A stretch of DNA of 64,000 nt from Antedon mediterranea (lineage: Eukaryota; Echinodermata; Crinoidea; Comatulida; Antedonidae). Shown here in pieces: positions 49,338-63,182 of this stretch; position 1 is the stretch's first letter; every line of letters starts with the position of its first letter. The DNA lies in the NCBI RefSeq assembly GCF_964355755.1, contig NC_092675.1, positions 28,174,912 to 28,238,911 on the forward strand, in the 5' to 3' direction. The position numbers and the translations under genes were made by a program. Under the pieces are notes generated by a model. That model made no database searches and was not told the DNA's origin. It saw nothing but the letters and a program-made list of their open reading frames with translations.

Positions 49338-52300
49338 ATGTCCCTATTAAGAAGAAATGTAAATCTTGATGAACTCGTACAAGACATTCACAACTGGCAA
49401 AAGGTAGTTTATGATTTATGAATGAATTGAATGTTTTTGAAGGCAGTCATAGAATTAAAACACATAATTTCTTCATATAATAATTATTGTCAGAGTTTGT
49501 AAAGAAATGAGTGATACAAAGCAGTCATTAAAATTAAAACATGATTTCTTCATATTATATATTATAATTATTAGGCCTAGGCCTATATACTAACATTTTA
49601 TTTTTTTTATAGCAAATAGATGAGTTATGGGAAACTAATCAAAGGTATGAACTAGACATTAAGTCAATGAGACGGCAATGTGAAACATGTGAAACGAAGG
49701 AGAAGAACGCAATTAAAGGTTTGTGTTCACAATAAATAAAACAATCAAGTTGGAAAAAAATGTATTTACCATAGATAGGATATAACAATAAAGTTACTCT
49801 GCACTCTGATTTAAACATTACAAAAAAAAACATAGATAAATAAATGAATGACAAAAAAAAAACATATATAAATATAGCACTTCTAACTTCTCTATACTAC
49901 TAACACTAATAAAATGTACATCTTCTAGATTTAGATTCATAAATGAAGTTAAATGTTTACTTTTACAAAAACATTAATATTATCGCTTGTTTACTTTATT
50001 TCTTTTATATATTTGTTTCTTTCTTATTGAATTATTGTTGTTAGATAAAAATTTATTTTGACTAATTTATTTTTTGTGACAGGACCCAAAACTTGATTAG
50101 AGAAAGCTATTTTTTTACTCCTTTTTACATATTGTACTGTTTGTATGTATGATGTGAATAAAGTTAAAAGTTAATCAGTATTTCTTTTTTATTATTAGAT
50201 GCAAGTGAGATGCATACGTTGGTGGATAAACTTCAAGATATCCTGACAACAAGATGTCATATAGAAGGTACAGTACTACAGTGTAAACTAGTGCTACTAA
50301 TGTGTTTTATACAAAACTTGTTTGTACACTATTTCAATGCAATACAGTTTTAATACTTTAGTATGTGTAGTTTAGTGTTGTACATTGAACAGATGAGGAG
50401 AATATTTCAAAATTTAATGGTATTGCAAAATGTTTGCTACAGCTTTTTTTTAACATTTAACTGTATTGTCTGATAGGTTAAGCATCTTCGTTTAAACATT
50501 TTAATATTAATTTTAAAGTTCAGAATAGAACATTAAAAGATCAGATTGAGGATTTGAAGAACACAATAGCAAGGCAGAACAAGGTACCTTTATCTTGTTT
50601 TAATTTTAACAAATTCTTTATACTTTCAATATTAAGCCTGTTGTTTGGTTAAATTTTGATTTATTCTTTCTTTTAAATATGTTGTCCACTACTGTATTTT
50701 AAAGGAAAATAAAGAAAACGAGGATAAATGGAAAAAAGAAAGACAAGATATGATTGACAAGCATACAGAGGAAGTAGCCAGTGTAATCCAGGATGGCCAA
50801 ATAGAAAGTAGGTGTATATCTCCTATAAAGTTGGATGGTGGATGCCATAAACTATCACTTAATCATCTATTACTAAATAAATACCGTATTTAATAAAAAT
50901 AAACTCCCCAGGGCGTTTATTGTTCGGGAGGGTTTTTAGGGAGGCGTTTATTCGAGGGAGGCGTTTATTTTTTTTAATGTAATATGGTAAAATGTGTTAT
51001 AATCAAATAATTTCTCCCTAAATATGAAAAAAATGACAACAACATCAATATGTATTAAAAAGTGATACAATTAAGTACAAAATCTATTAAAATACTTGGT
51101 AAATTGTAGATCATAGAAGTCAATGAATTCTACTACTGTGCAAATAGAAAAGTGTTTTAATACAATATTGCGTGTAGTGGGGGCGTTTATTTGAAGAAAA
51201 AAATAAAAGCTCCCGTTTATTCCAAAGGATGTTCTATGGGGTGGGGGACCTTTATTCGAATAAATACAGTATGTGTCAGAACATACACCTAGACATAACG
51301 AACCAAAAATTATACATCCACCATCAAGTAGGACTGATAGACATGTTTTTAGAGTAATGCTTTGTGTATTTATTTCTAGTGCAAAAAGAAGTTTGTATCC
51401 TTGAGAGAAAATTAGATGAAAAGACACAAAGTGTGAAATCACTTCAGAAACAAATGGCAGATGCAGAAAAAGCCAAACATACAGAGATTGTAAAACTCAA
51501 ATTAGAGGTTAAACTGCAGACTGTTGGAAGCTTGATGTTAATTCTAAAGCTCTGTCTACACTATCAAACTAGTGTGATGTGCCCAAATATGGTGGTGATA
51601 TGCCCAAATATGGTAGTAATATGACATCATCATGTCCATATATTGGCACATCACATTTTTTGTCACATAAAGTTTGATAGAGTAGACAGAGCAACACTAC
51701 TTCTCAACAAGCAACTAATTCTAAGCTCTACCCCATTCTTGCCATCCTATATTCAATGCAAAATCTAATATAATTGTTGAAGCATATTATGTAATGTGAA
51801 TTAACCCGGTTTTAATCTCCACATGTGACTCAATCTCTGCTCCTTTTGAGAATTATAATAATGCTATTACCTCAGTGCACCAGACTTTGTCAGTACAGTT
51901 GTTGGTTACATCACACTTGTCAACAACACCACATAATTGACCCCCGAACCCATGCATACTGAATAAATAAAACAGTAATAATTAAATGCTAATTCAAAGT
52001 TATTTGAAGGGAACTTTGTTTTGCAGTATGATGCAAAAATGTCCAAACTACAGAAACAGGCAACGAAATCACAGCAAGTTGGCAACAGAAACGCCTCTAG
52101 CAACAGTGACATCTTTAGACAGGTCTCATTTCTTATAGAATTTATTTAACTGTTAGAAATTATTTTGTGTAACTTATTTAAATTGTAAAAATTTATAGAA
52201 CTTCTTTTTCTATTTTGCTATTACCCATGCCCATGGTTTAAGGAAACTATCTAATGATAGATGCCTTGGGTGCTTTTATCATTTTTCTACATATTTTAAT

Positions 52301-52590
52301 ACCCTTTTTTCTTTCTTTGGTTTTTACCAGTAAGTGCTCATACATAGCCGTTTTTCAAATTACCAAACTACAGTACTGTATTATGTAAATCTGGGTACCT
52401 AAAAAATATGAAATGAAATGCGTTTAGAAATATGACAAATAATTTATTCATTTTTTATTTTATGTTTTTGTAGAAACTTAAATTTGCAAAGGAAGCATCG
52501 GAAAAAGAAATCTGCACATTAAAAAGAACAATCAGCGACTTGGAAAGAAAATTGATCAATCAGCAAGCATCAAAAAGAAAGAAGTTTTAG
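49338..52590 (+). CDS. CCDC152: coiled-coil domain-containing protein 152 homologue
   Basis: Exons: 49338-49403, 49613-49718, 50199-50267, 50519-50583, 50705-50807, 51380-51507, 52027-52122, 52474-52590. Phases agree and give 249 aa (human CCDC152 254). The N-terminus VNLDELVQDIHNWQK and the C-terminus EKEICTLKRTISDLERKL followed by a basic SKRKKF end match the vertebrate protein's layout. The whole chain is charged heptad-type coiled coil with no enzymatic motif. Cellular role is unknown. The vertebrate gene overlaps the selenoprotein P locus; no such neighbour is seen here. A MITE (51545-51692) lies 38 bp after the exon 6 donor. Confidence 0.85.
50882..51270. mobile_element. MITE with ATTTATTCGAATAAA ends, copy 2
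   Basis: Left ACCGTATTTAATAAAAATAA, internal GGGAGGCGTTTATTCGAGGG, right CTTTATTCGAATAAATACAG. Same family as 11003-11162 but longer. In CCDC152 intron 5. Confidence 0.6.
51545..51692. mobile_element. MITE family A, copy 5
   Basis: TAAAGCTCTGTCTACACTAT at the left; AGTTTGATAGAGTAGACAGA at the right. In CCDC152 intron 6, close to the donor. Confidence 0.8.
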
Positions 52591-52698
52591 ACAAATATTG
52601 GATTTAAATTCTTCAAACAATCACTATAATATAAGTAAAGATTTAGGTTTTCAGAATACAGCATGTACTGTATTTAATATTTTGATTTCTCATATTTT

Positions 52699-52704
52699 AA
52701 TAAA
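52699..52704 (+). terminator. candidate poly(A) signal of CCDC152
   Basis: AATAAA about 110 bases after the stop at 52590. Confidence 0.4.
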
Positions 52705-53423
52705 TATATATTTTTTTTCTTTTGAGCCCAAATTCAACTTGTTAAATACATGGATAACACCACCATATTGGAAGAACTCCTACCAGGAGCGAGGAATGAT
52801 AAAATGGCGGGCTCAATTGCCGATGTTTTTTTATTCTATAAATATTTCATTAATAGTATTACTGCCATTTTAATTTATGATTTTTAAATTACTGAATGTG
52901 ATTGTGCAATTTCTTTATTTTTTAGGCTTAAATTTGTAAATATCTTTATAAATGTATATAAAAATTCTCTTATAATTTTTACCTAATTAATTCACACTTA
53001 AATTGCATTAATTTGTTAGTTTTTTGTGTGTATGTAATCTACTTTTTGCTTCTGTTTGATTTTTGTGTCAAAGATGATTATTAAACTTCAATTTATGATT
53101 ATAAATTGCTATAAAATTATTTGTATTCTTGGAAAACTTCTAAGAGACTACTGTGACTTAAGATTTCAGAAATGTTAATGTTAACAAAATTATACTACAG
53201 TAATTCATACCAGGGAAGAGTTAAATTCATATTTTGAAAATGACAGCATCACACAAGGACACAAGTATTTTGGAGTATGTTTCCTATTACAGTACAATGA
53301 TTTTAAAACGTACAAACAAAACTCGTCATTTTTTATCATTATTTTATTTGAAAATTTCAGTAGAAAAAATAGACCAAAACTCCAGAATGTTGTTGATTTA
53401 AATAAAAGCACTTGTGTATAAGC

Positions 53424-55551
<2,128 letters not shown>

Positions 55552-56338
55552 TTTTTTTTTTTAATTCAGTTTCAGATTTTTGCGTTTTTAATTTTGATGG
55601 TAATTTTTCTTTTCGACGCTGGTGGCGTTTGTTGTGGCAGCTTAAGAGAGAGGGCGCCGCGCCATTACAGAGAAAAAAAACAACAACAGTAAAATTGTTT
55701 CCTATAATTTTAAAAAACTGTTATTATAGGCCTAATTAGGCTAAGGATATTTGTAAAATTAGGTAGTTTCTTAGTGTTTAGTCTAAATAGGTAGGATTAA
55801 TAGGCCCTATGCCTTATATAGTAGCCTTACTACAGAGTACTATATTGGGCCTACTAGAGGTAGTAGCTAGCTAGAGTAGAGGAGGTAGTTAGTTTTAGTA
55901 GGCTAGCAGGGCCTAGGCCTATATGCTAATGGTAGCAGTACTGTAGGCCTACAGTACTAGAGTAGTACTAAGCCTATGCTATGGCCTAGTAGTAGGATTT
56001 TCGGTACAATCCAAATTATGCAAGAAGAATACAATTTCAAATTGCGCAAGAAAGAAAAGCTGTTCTGCAATTTATACTTATCGTGTGAATACAAAATAAT
56101 TAAGAACGTACTTGAATAAAGCGGAATCCCATCGCATTTCACTTGCCGGGCCAATCTCACTTTGCCTTTGCAACATAGACTGCAATGTATAGAATGACCC
56201 CTCAAGTAGTAGATTCCCGATTCTATTTTGGATACCAAAATGAATGAGACTGATTTTAAATGCGACTGATCGCAAACATGAAGTCTCTTGTGTTTTTTTT
56301 CTCAGATTTGATGTATTGGTGAAGTACTAAATAATATA
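55552..56338. promoter_or_regulatory. divergent promoter region SREK1IP1/TM2D1
   Basis: 787 bp between head-to-head starts. Contains a GC-rich segment GAGGGCGCCGCGCCATTAC near 55650 and a second TAGGCC-rich tract at 55732-55990. A TTTTTTTTCTCAG acceptor just before the TM2D1 ATG suggests that gene has an upstream non-coding exon here. Confidence 0.4.
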
Positions 56339-58532
56339 ATGGAAATCCTGTACATCTTACTATTCTTGGTGCAGCATGTAATATTATGTTCATGTGAAGA
56401 CCAACCACTACAGTGCAGTCAACTTCAAGTTGGACAATATCCTTTAGTATTGTACTTATGGAGTACTATATTGCATAAGTAAAGGTTTTTGTGTCTATAA
56501 GTTAAGCAAAAAACATTTACCAGTTTACTAACTATAATTGTCTTCTAAGTCATTCTTACAGTTACTGTTTTCTTATTTTTATAATTTCTAATCTGTAAGA
56601 AATGATATGTAAAATAACAAATAATCATAAATTATAGCATAGAGCCATCTTCTTTTCAGTAATCCTTAAATTGAATATGTACGTATAAATGCAAAGAGCC
56701 TGAGATTGATGATTACAGGCAGTCTGCTGTAAACTGTGATGTATCGAGGAAGGTCAAAGGTGACTATATAATATCGACTTTGTGCTAGCAGCAATAATAA
56801 AAACCCTACTTCATTGTAATCACTTTTGGAGAGAGGCTGCTGTAGATGCAGGACTCTCCATCTAAGTGCAAAACTTATACTGGGTATATATTCATAAACT
56901 ACTACCATATATTCAGGTCTAATCCCACCCTCTACTTTATGTCTGATTTCACAAACAGGCATCACCGGGTATAGTCCCAGTATTGACATGATCTGGATGT
57001 AGGCCTCTCTCTATCCAGTTCAGATGAGTTTTACCAATCATTTTTTCGATGAAACAGGCTCTCCCTGGATATAGTCCCACTCCCTAAGTTGGCCCAATTT
57101 TGTGTTCTAGGGGGTGGGATTATACCAGAGGATATACGATATTTGAAAACCTAAAACTGTTTAGTAAAATTTATGCAAGAATATCAACATTTTGTTTTGT
57201 AGTTGAATGTATGCCTGTAGCAAATATCACATGTGATGACGTCATGTACAATGGGACAACAGTTAGCAATAGCATAGTGAAAGAAGTGGACTGTAGATAC
57301 ACGTAAGCAAAGAACTTGTAACACAAGAATCTCCTGTTCTTCAATTTGCATTCAAAACACAGTATCGGAAGTACAGGGTTAAAAGGTCAAACTGGGCGAC
57401 GCCATTTCACAGCAGGAAGTCAAAACTATTAATTCCCATAGAGGGCTCAGTCAATTATTCTATCCCCTCTACAGTATAGCAAAGATTTTGCCTTTCTAAA
57501 TTGGTGAGGGCGTGCTACTTCATGGCTCACAATGCTCTATTCTATCCTACAATGCCTTTCGAAATTGTTACACGCTTTGGACGAACAGGAGATTCTTGTG
57601 TTATAAGTTCTTTGACGCAAGTCAAATATACTATGGCCAACAACCCCTATTAAAGGGACACGTTGTTGGGTCCCAAAGGTGTCCCCTAATAGGGGTCTCC
57701 TGTAATTATGCATAACAGTTACTATACTTGAAGGTAGTTTATATTATAGCTCTGTCTACACTATCAAACTTTATGTGACAAAAAAATGTGATGTGCCCGC
57801 ATATGTACATGATGATGTCATATCACTACCATATTTGGGGATATCACACTTTTTTGATAGTGTAGACAGAGCCTTAATGTAAAAATATAGTAAAGACACA
57901 TTATATAACATTTTTCAGAACCCAATATTCTTACACAACATCTTTGCTACTGTCAATATTCCTCGGCATGTTTGGTGTGGACAGGATGTATCTTGGCTAT
58001 CCAGCTCTTGGGCTTCTCAAGTTCTGTACTTTAGGATTTCTATTCGTTGGCCAGTTTTTAGATATCATCTTAATTGCAACACAGGTAAGTTCTTCTCCCC
58101 CGGTTTTTAGGGAATCCTATTTTGTTGTGCTTATTAATACGTCTGTGGTTTTGTTAAACTACAAAATCATTTAAAATGGTATTGCTGTGATAAACATATT
58201 CTCCTTATATTAATTGTGTATAAATGTGTGTGGTTATTGGCTCATATAATTGGTTGTTATGATCTGATAGTATTTATTGTCAATTAAACAACAAGGTAAA
58301 AATGATATTTGATTGGTTGAATTTAAGCAATTAGACAATACAATATATAGAAGTAGATCTTTATATCTTTGGATATCTGATTTCTGTATTTCTTTTTTTT
58401 TAGGTAGTTAAACCAGCAGATGGTTCAGACTATATTATCAGTTACTATGGACCAATGCTAAACAAGATGGAAATTAATAACAATACGTATATTTATATAT
58501 ATGCCACCACCAACGGCAAATTATGTGGATGA
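56339..58532 (+). CDS. TM2D1: TM2 domain protein, TM2D1-like
   Basis: Exons: 56339-56436, 56683-56759, 57203-57302, 57919-58084, 58404-58532; 189 aa (human TM2D1 207). A signal peptide is visible (EILYILLFLVQHVILCSC). A Cys-rich luminal part follows: QCSQLQVGQYKC, VNC, ECMPVANITC and Asn-linked glycosylation sequons. Then comes the TM2 domain with two hydrophobic helices around 100-150: SLLLSIFLGMFGVDRMYLGY and LKFCTLGFLFVGQFLDIILI. GMFGVDRMYLGYP contains the DRxYLGY element between the helices, a DRF-like motif known from TM2 proteins. The C-terminus has SDYIISYYGP, typical of TM2D1. TM2D1 binds amyloid-beta and relates to the Drosophila amaretto/almondex group acting on Notch. The first intron has AT-AC borders. 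The TM2D1 call over TM2D2/3 rests on VGQY and YGP. Confidence 0.88.
56437..56682 (+). other. AT-AC (U12-type) intron of the TM2D1-like gene
   Basis: The intron begins ATATCCTTT, the perfect U12 AT-AC donor, and ends TATGTAC. ATCCTTAAA, close to the U12 branch-site consensus TTCCTTAAC, lies about 13 bases before the end. Joining CA|G gives LQVGQYKCKEPE in frame, matching the family. GT-AG alternatives hit a stop at once. Confidence 0.8.
57640..57712. mobile_element. short palindromic MITE (GGGGACAC family), copy 4
   Basis: CCCCTATTAAAGGGACACGT and AGGTGTCCCCTAATAGGGG face each other around TTGGGTCCC. The best-preserved member in the window. In TM2D1 intron 3. Confidence 0.65.
57747..57876. 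mobile_element. MITE family A, copy 7 (near-intact)
   Basis: TAGCTCTGTCTACACTATCA and TGATAGTGTAGACAGAGCCT are terminal inverted repeats. Interior GATGTGCCC and GGGATATCAC arms. Ends about 40 bp before TM2D1 exon 4. Confidence 0.85.
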
Positions 58533-58652
58533 ATTATGACAGAGGCAATTATACCAGCCATCTTAATTTTGTATAAATTTATTTAGATAATATCCGGTTG
58601 TTATAGACATTTTAAAGAAGTTTTCCAACATACATTTTCAATAATAATTATT

Positions 58653-58658
58653 TAATAA
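58653..58658 (+). terminator. candidate poly(A) signal of TM2D1
   Basis: AATAAA about 120 bases after the stop at 58532, before the MITE that separates it from the convergent TRMT13 gene. Confidence 0.4.
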
Positions 58659-58816
58659 ATCTATTAGAATTAAAATACATATTTTGATATATAGACCTAC
58701 TGTATACGGAGAAAATCCTTTTGAGACGTTTATTTTTCATATCCAATAGCATGTGGAGAATTAATTGAAATATCGGGAGACTTGAGAGGTCTACTCTAAC
58801 AAAGACTATTGTTCTC

Positions 58817-58931
58817 TAGACCTCTGTCCACACTATCAAACTTTATGTGACAAAAAAAATGTGATGATGTCATATCACTACCATATTTTGGCACATCACA
58901 TGTCTAGTTTAATAGTGTAGACAGAGCTTAA
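58817..58931. mobile_element. MITE family A, copy 8
   Basis: TAGACCTCTGTCCACACTAT and TAATAGTGTAGACAGAGCTT inverted ends with a shortened middle. Its edge is only a few bases from the TRMT13 stop codon, so it forms the start of that gene's 3' UTR. Confidence 0.8.
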
Positions 58932-58934
58932 GAT

Positions 58935-61900
58935 TCATGTTTTGACACTTTTGCTTGCGATAAACACAACGTTCTCCAAAGATATTTCTTGCTGTATATA
59001 GTAAACCAAGTCTACATTAAATCCATGACCCTGCATGTACTTGACCCGACCTAGGTCAATGAGGCGTTTACACTGCCTTCCAATTTCAGCTCTTTCCTCA
59101 GCATTCATCCCGTCTGACCTGTGTAGTATAAAAATTATTGTTGTTATTCTTATGTTACTAAATATTGCAAAGGATTTGGATATATTTAAACAATTTAGCA
59201 TGTGCTTAATAAAATAATTGGGGGATTTTTTTGGCTATAATTTTATCAACAGCATACAAATTTAAAAACAATTTTATCTAGATTCAGTGTTGAGCGTTTT
59301 AGTTAGCCAATCAGCTCAAACAATTACCCATTACTGTAGTAAACAAAATATTTTTCAAAGAAAGAATATATATTATGGAGTTTTGACCCAGTTGCAGCTC
59401 AGGTCATAATTTGTTTGTATATATTATGTAATATTTTTACAAATAAATTAAAAAGAAAACATTCACAATGTTTGAGTTTCTTACTTGCTCATTGGTTGTT
59501 TAGAGTTTAGAGATGTCTGTGCAGTTTCAGATGTGTTACCCTGATTGTGTGATTCAGTATCATTTACTAAATGATCAGACTCGTCATTTTTTTTTGTTCC
59601 ACAAACAGCCCAACTAGTTAATCTGGTCATGACCCTAAATTCCTCTGGACTAAAGCCCATCTCCTTGAAGAACTCTTTCCCGACGTAGTTTTTCCAGTTG
59701 CACCGATGATGGCAACATAAAGCAAAGACAGTTCCAGACACTTGTCTTTTATCTGGTGTGTCTTTGGAAGAAGCACATAGCCGTTTGGCTATAGGTTCGT
59801 TGACCTCTTGGTCATTAACTTTGACATTCTCTTCCTTTGGTATATCACGTTTTGATTCAGATGTACTTCCATTATTATCTGTGTTAAAAGTAATTAAACA
59901 TCGCAGCGCAAGATCTGAAATTGAATCGTTATATTAGTGAGTTAAAAAGAGATTCCTTCGATTCTCTGGAAAAAACACAATCTTGACATGACAATTACTA
60001 CATGAAATTACAACTATTTTGAGAAATGTTTAATCTTTTCCATTTTAGTATATTGAGTCAAAAATGACTGGCAAAATCTGTCCTACAGTAAATAATACTC
60101 AAATTAAACAGTCCTAGGAGGCCTTGACATACTGTAAACTTAAAGCTCTGTGTATCAATCTAGTTTGACAAAACAAAAAAAAAAGTGCCCAAATATGCCG
60201 GGTAGTGATATGTCATCATGGCCATATATGGGCACATCTTATTTTGTTGTTACATAAAGTTTGATAGTGTAGACAGAGTTGTAGACTGTGTAAAAGTTAA
60301 ATTGGACACATTCAGAAGCAATGCTTGCATCATCCGTAGGTCTTTCTATATATTTAACCTATGACCTTCTATATATTCTATTTATAAAGCTCCAATACCT
60401 GTTGCTGCACCACACAGATGCTTGCTGATGCCAACAATTGGTTGACTTTTGTCCTTGATCCCTGGAACTGACGCTAGGTCAAGGTCACTAATATCGAGGT
60501 TTAGACGCTCAAACTTCGGCCCATGATTACGATGGTAACAATCCAACTGAAATTATATAAATATTTACAGTAACTATAGAATACATATACAGTATTTCAT
60601 TAAATTGTGAATATTTACTATTCCAATCACTGTGGTATTGGAACAACTACTAGCTACCTGGAAAGTAAATTCCTAATTCCCAGGTACCGGTAGCCAAATT
60701 TATACTTTGCTCAGCATACTACTTGGGAACCAAGGTTTTTTCATATTTACTATTATAATCACTGTGGTATTTGAACAACTACTAGCTACCTGGAAAGTAA
60801 TGAGTACGCTGTACGTTTCTGCGAGTACGGTTTACGTTTCTGCGAGTACGTTGTATATTTCCACGAATATATTGTATGTTTGTAATTGTATTTTTGGCGG
60901 TGATTGCCTTCCATATACCGGTACCCAAATTTATACTTTGCTCAACATACTACTTGGGAACCAAGGTTTTTTCAATAATTTTTGGTCAATAAATATTACG
61001 ATCATTGCAATAAAACGGTAACTGACTGACCTTTCTACGGTTGTGACCTCTATCTATCAAAATGAACTTTACATCTGTTGAATCGGAGAGAGCTTTCTGT
61101 AACCAATGAGACAACTGACCTGAGACAATGTTCAATTTAAAAGAAATGACAAGGATATAAAGTGTGTTAGGATATAAAGTCCATTGATAAAATAACAAAC
61201 TGAAAAAGTAAAAAATTAACCATGTATCTTCAGGGTAGCATAACACATGCATAAAAATGGCATATGAAATTTAATCTTTCCATTTTTCTTTGTTATATTA
61301 CAGCATTAAATACAATTTTTGCGTTTGCATCAAAACCTTTTAATACAACTATATGTTTTAGTTCAAAATTATGATAATTGTACTAGATTTATCAAATACA
61401 ACTATAAAGTAGATCTTACCTCTACCTGCTCCAAATTCAATAAAACAGGTATTATTTTTAAGAAACTTTTTCTTTTTAAGGTGTCCCAGCAAAGAAGATT
61501 GCTGTAATAGATGTTTCCGTGCAGATATTCCATTCATAGAATTATCTAATTCCTCACGGAAAACTTCATGATCCAAAACTTCATCTCGCAACATAATCTT
61601 TGCATCTAAAATTATTGAAATTGACAGTAATCAATATGTAAAAAAAACACGGATAAGCAAAAACATACAATTTTTTGTGCAATTAGTGTACATTTAATTT
61701 AAAAGTTCACATTTACAATACAATAATATTAGGTATACCTTTGTGACATTTCTTCACTTTGAAAATGATGGAGTTTAAATGGTCCTGATCCATTGACGAG
61801 ATCGATACCTTTAAAAATAAAAGTGATATTGAACATTTTCTCAGAAAAAATGGTAGTAAAATAAAAAAAAACATGCATCTTTTTTTTATTTTCACAAAGA

Positions 61901-62947
61901 CTATAGAGGACACTTTTTAGCATGAATCGTAATTTAATATAAATTAATTATCTTTTCTAGTAATTATCAAAATTTGAATATGAAAATAATACCTCACTTT
62001 GTTCCAATGCATCATCACCAGAACCAGCATTTATGTCTTTTTTATAATATACCTGAAAAACATATTTAAATACTAATTGCAATAATAAAAATATTATAAA
62101 TAATATGGAGTACAGTTTAAAAAAATCGTATTCCAAGAACATTAAATATTAATTTGTTTAATATAAACATGGAGGAAAAAAATCCTCCATGATATAAAGA
62201 AAATTCACAATACAGTCAGTCAACTATTTCATTGCCTTAAAACTATTTTAAAACATAACATTTAAATAATATAATTTATAAATAATAATAAATACAACAG
62301 CCTATCTAAATGAAATTGAATTGTAATATAAAAACAAAACAGCAACAACTTTTAAACTTACATAGTTTTGTTTAACTTTCGCATTGCACTTTTTGAGATG
62401 TTTCTGGAGCTGGTCTTCGTATATTGTACTAAATATTTAACATAAATTATAAATATCCTAGACTAGAGTAGGGTTAGGCTAATAGTAGTAGTAGGGTAGG
62501 CCTCTAGCATTCTTCAATATTATTTTATAAAAAAAATTATTTTCTATTTTAAATTATGTTATTAGATAACATAGTTTTTTTAAATTATAAATTGAACCTG
62601 TACACTTTTAAACTGCAATAAATAAACTGAGTTGAAAAATGTCGCGGCTAGGCCTACAACACACATAATTCAATTGCGCACTCCAGGCGACGAGGAGGGG
62701 CATCATCACACCAACCACGCAGTATGACGAGTGGATGGGCTTTTAGGCCTAGCCCTACTTACTGTTTGTGGTCGACAGGACAGGGAATTCGTTTTCTGTC
62801 ACTGAATTCTATTACATTTGACGAAAATAATATATGTTCACCACAGTAGTTTTTTCCTATGCCCGGAATAAGCTTACAGTATCGTTTTTTCCTTTCTACA
62901 AAATATTGACATCGTCGTTCTTCGCCAGCTTCAATGGGCGCAGCCAT
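58935..62947 (-). CDS. TRMT13: tRNA 2'-O-methyltransferase Trm13 homologue
   Basis: Exons in transcript order: 62763-62947, 62362-62428, 61993-62052, 61739-61808, 61420-61605, 61031-61119, 60399-60546, 59485-59914, 58935-59118; 472 aa (human 481). Residues 14-39 hold the Trm13 CCCH finger (RRCQYF, RYCKLI, NYCGEH). Residues 57-82 hold a U11-48K-type CHHC finger (CPVDHKHTIYEDQ, KHLKKCN). The methyltransferase domain has the SAM motif FIEFGAGRG near 180, ISKHLCGAATD, and ALCCHHRCNW with NYVGKEFF, specific to Trm13. The enzyme 2'-O-methylates nucleotide 4 of certain cytoplasmic tRNAs. All catalytic segments appear intact. AAATGGCGCC just upstream resembles a YY1 site. Convergent with TM2D1. A MITE touches the 3' UTR and a Helitron-like element starts about 70 bp upstream of the ATG. 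Confidence 0.93.
60141..60280. mobile_element. MITE family A, copy 9
   Basis: TAAAGCTCTGTGTATCAATC and AGTTTGATAGTGTAGACAGA ends, with internal GTCATCATGGCCATATATGG. In the TRMT13 intron between exons 7 and 8. Confidence 0.75.
60616..60976. repeat. local interspersed duplication
   Basis: ATCACTGTGGTATTxGAACA with CTAGCTACCTGGAAAGTAA occurs at 60616-60669 and 60747-60800. AAATTTATACTTTGCTCA with CTTGGGAACCAAGGTTTTTT occurs at 60687-60743 and 60917-60975. A GAGTACGxTxTACGTTTCTGC mini-repeat fills the space between. Intronic in TRMT13. Confidence 0.8.
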
Positions 62948-63019
62948 TTTGTATTCTAGTTTGTATTTTGTTTGTTTGGTGGCGCCATTTATACTCTAGT
63001 TGCCGTTTTTATGCGTTAT

Positions 63020-63182
63020 TTACCTCCCTCCGCCAAGGAGGTATAATGTATGTATCTCTATGATGTAATTTACCTCCGCCAAAAGGAGGTATAATGTAAT
63101 TGACCTCCGCCAAGGAGGTATAATGTAATTTACCTCCGCCAAGGAGGTATAATGTAATTTACCTCCGCCAAGGAGGTATATG
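63020..63182 (+). repeat. 29-bp tandem array of a terminal hairpin, ~5 copies
   Basis: Unit TACCTCCGCCAAGGAGGTAT plus AATGTAATT. Each unit folds ACCTCC against GGAGGT with a GCCAA loop. The first and second units carry small insertions. Confidence 0.85.

Noticed and set aside
51071-51442. 123-codon minus-strand open frame
   Set aside because: Antisense to a MITE and to CCDC152 exon 6. No conserved features.
56078-56275. 65-codon minus-strand open frame with a GTACGT donor upstream of SREK1IP1
   Set aside because: Not recognised as any family, and no following exon in frame was found. It could be a 5' UTR exon of SREK1IP1, but the evidence is too thin.
56683-57202. Possible prokaryote-like or novel defence cluster among the small genes at 53-63 kb
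   Set aside because: All genes there are ordinary metazoan housekeeping families with introns. Nothing indicates a defence system.
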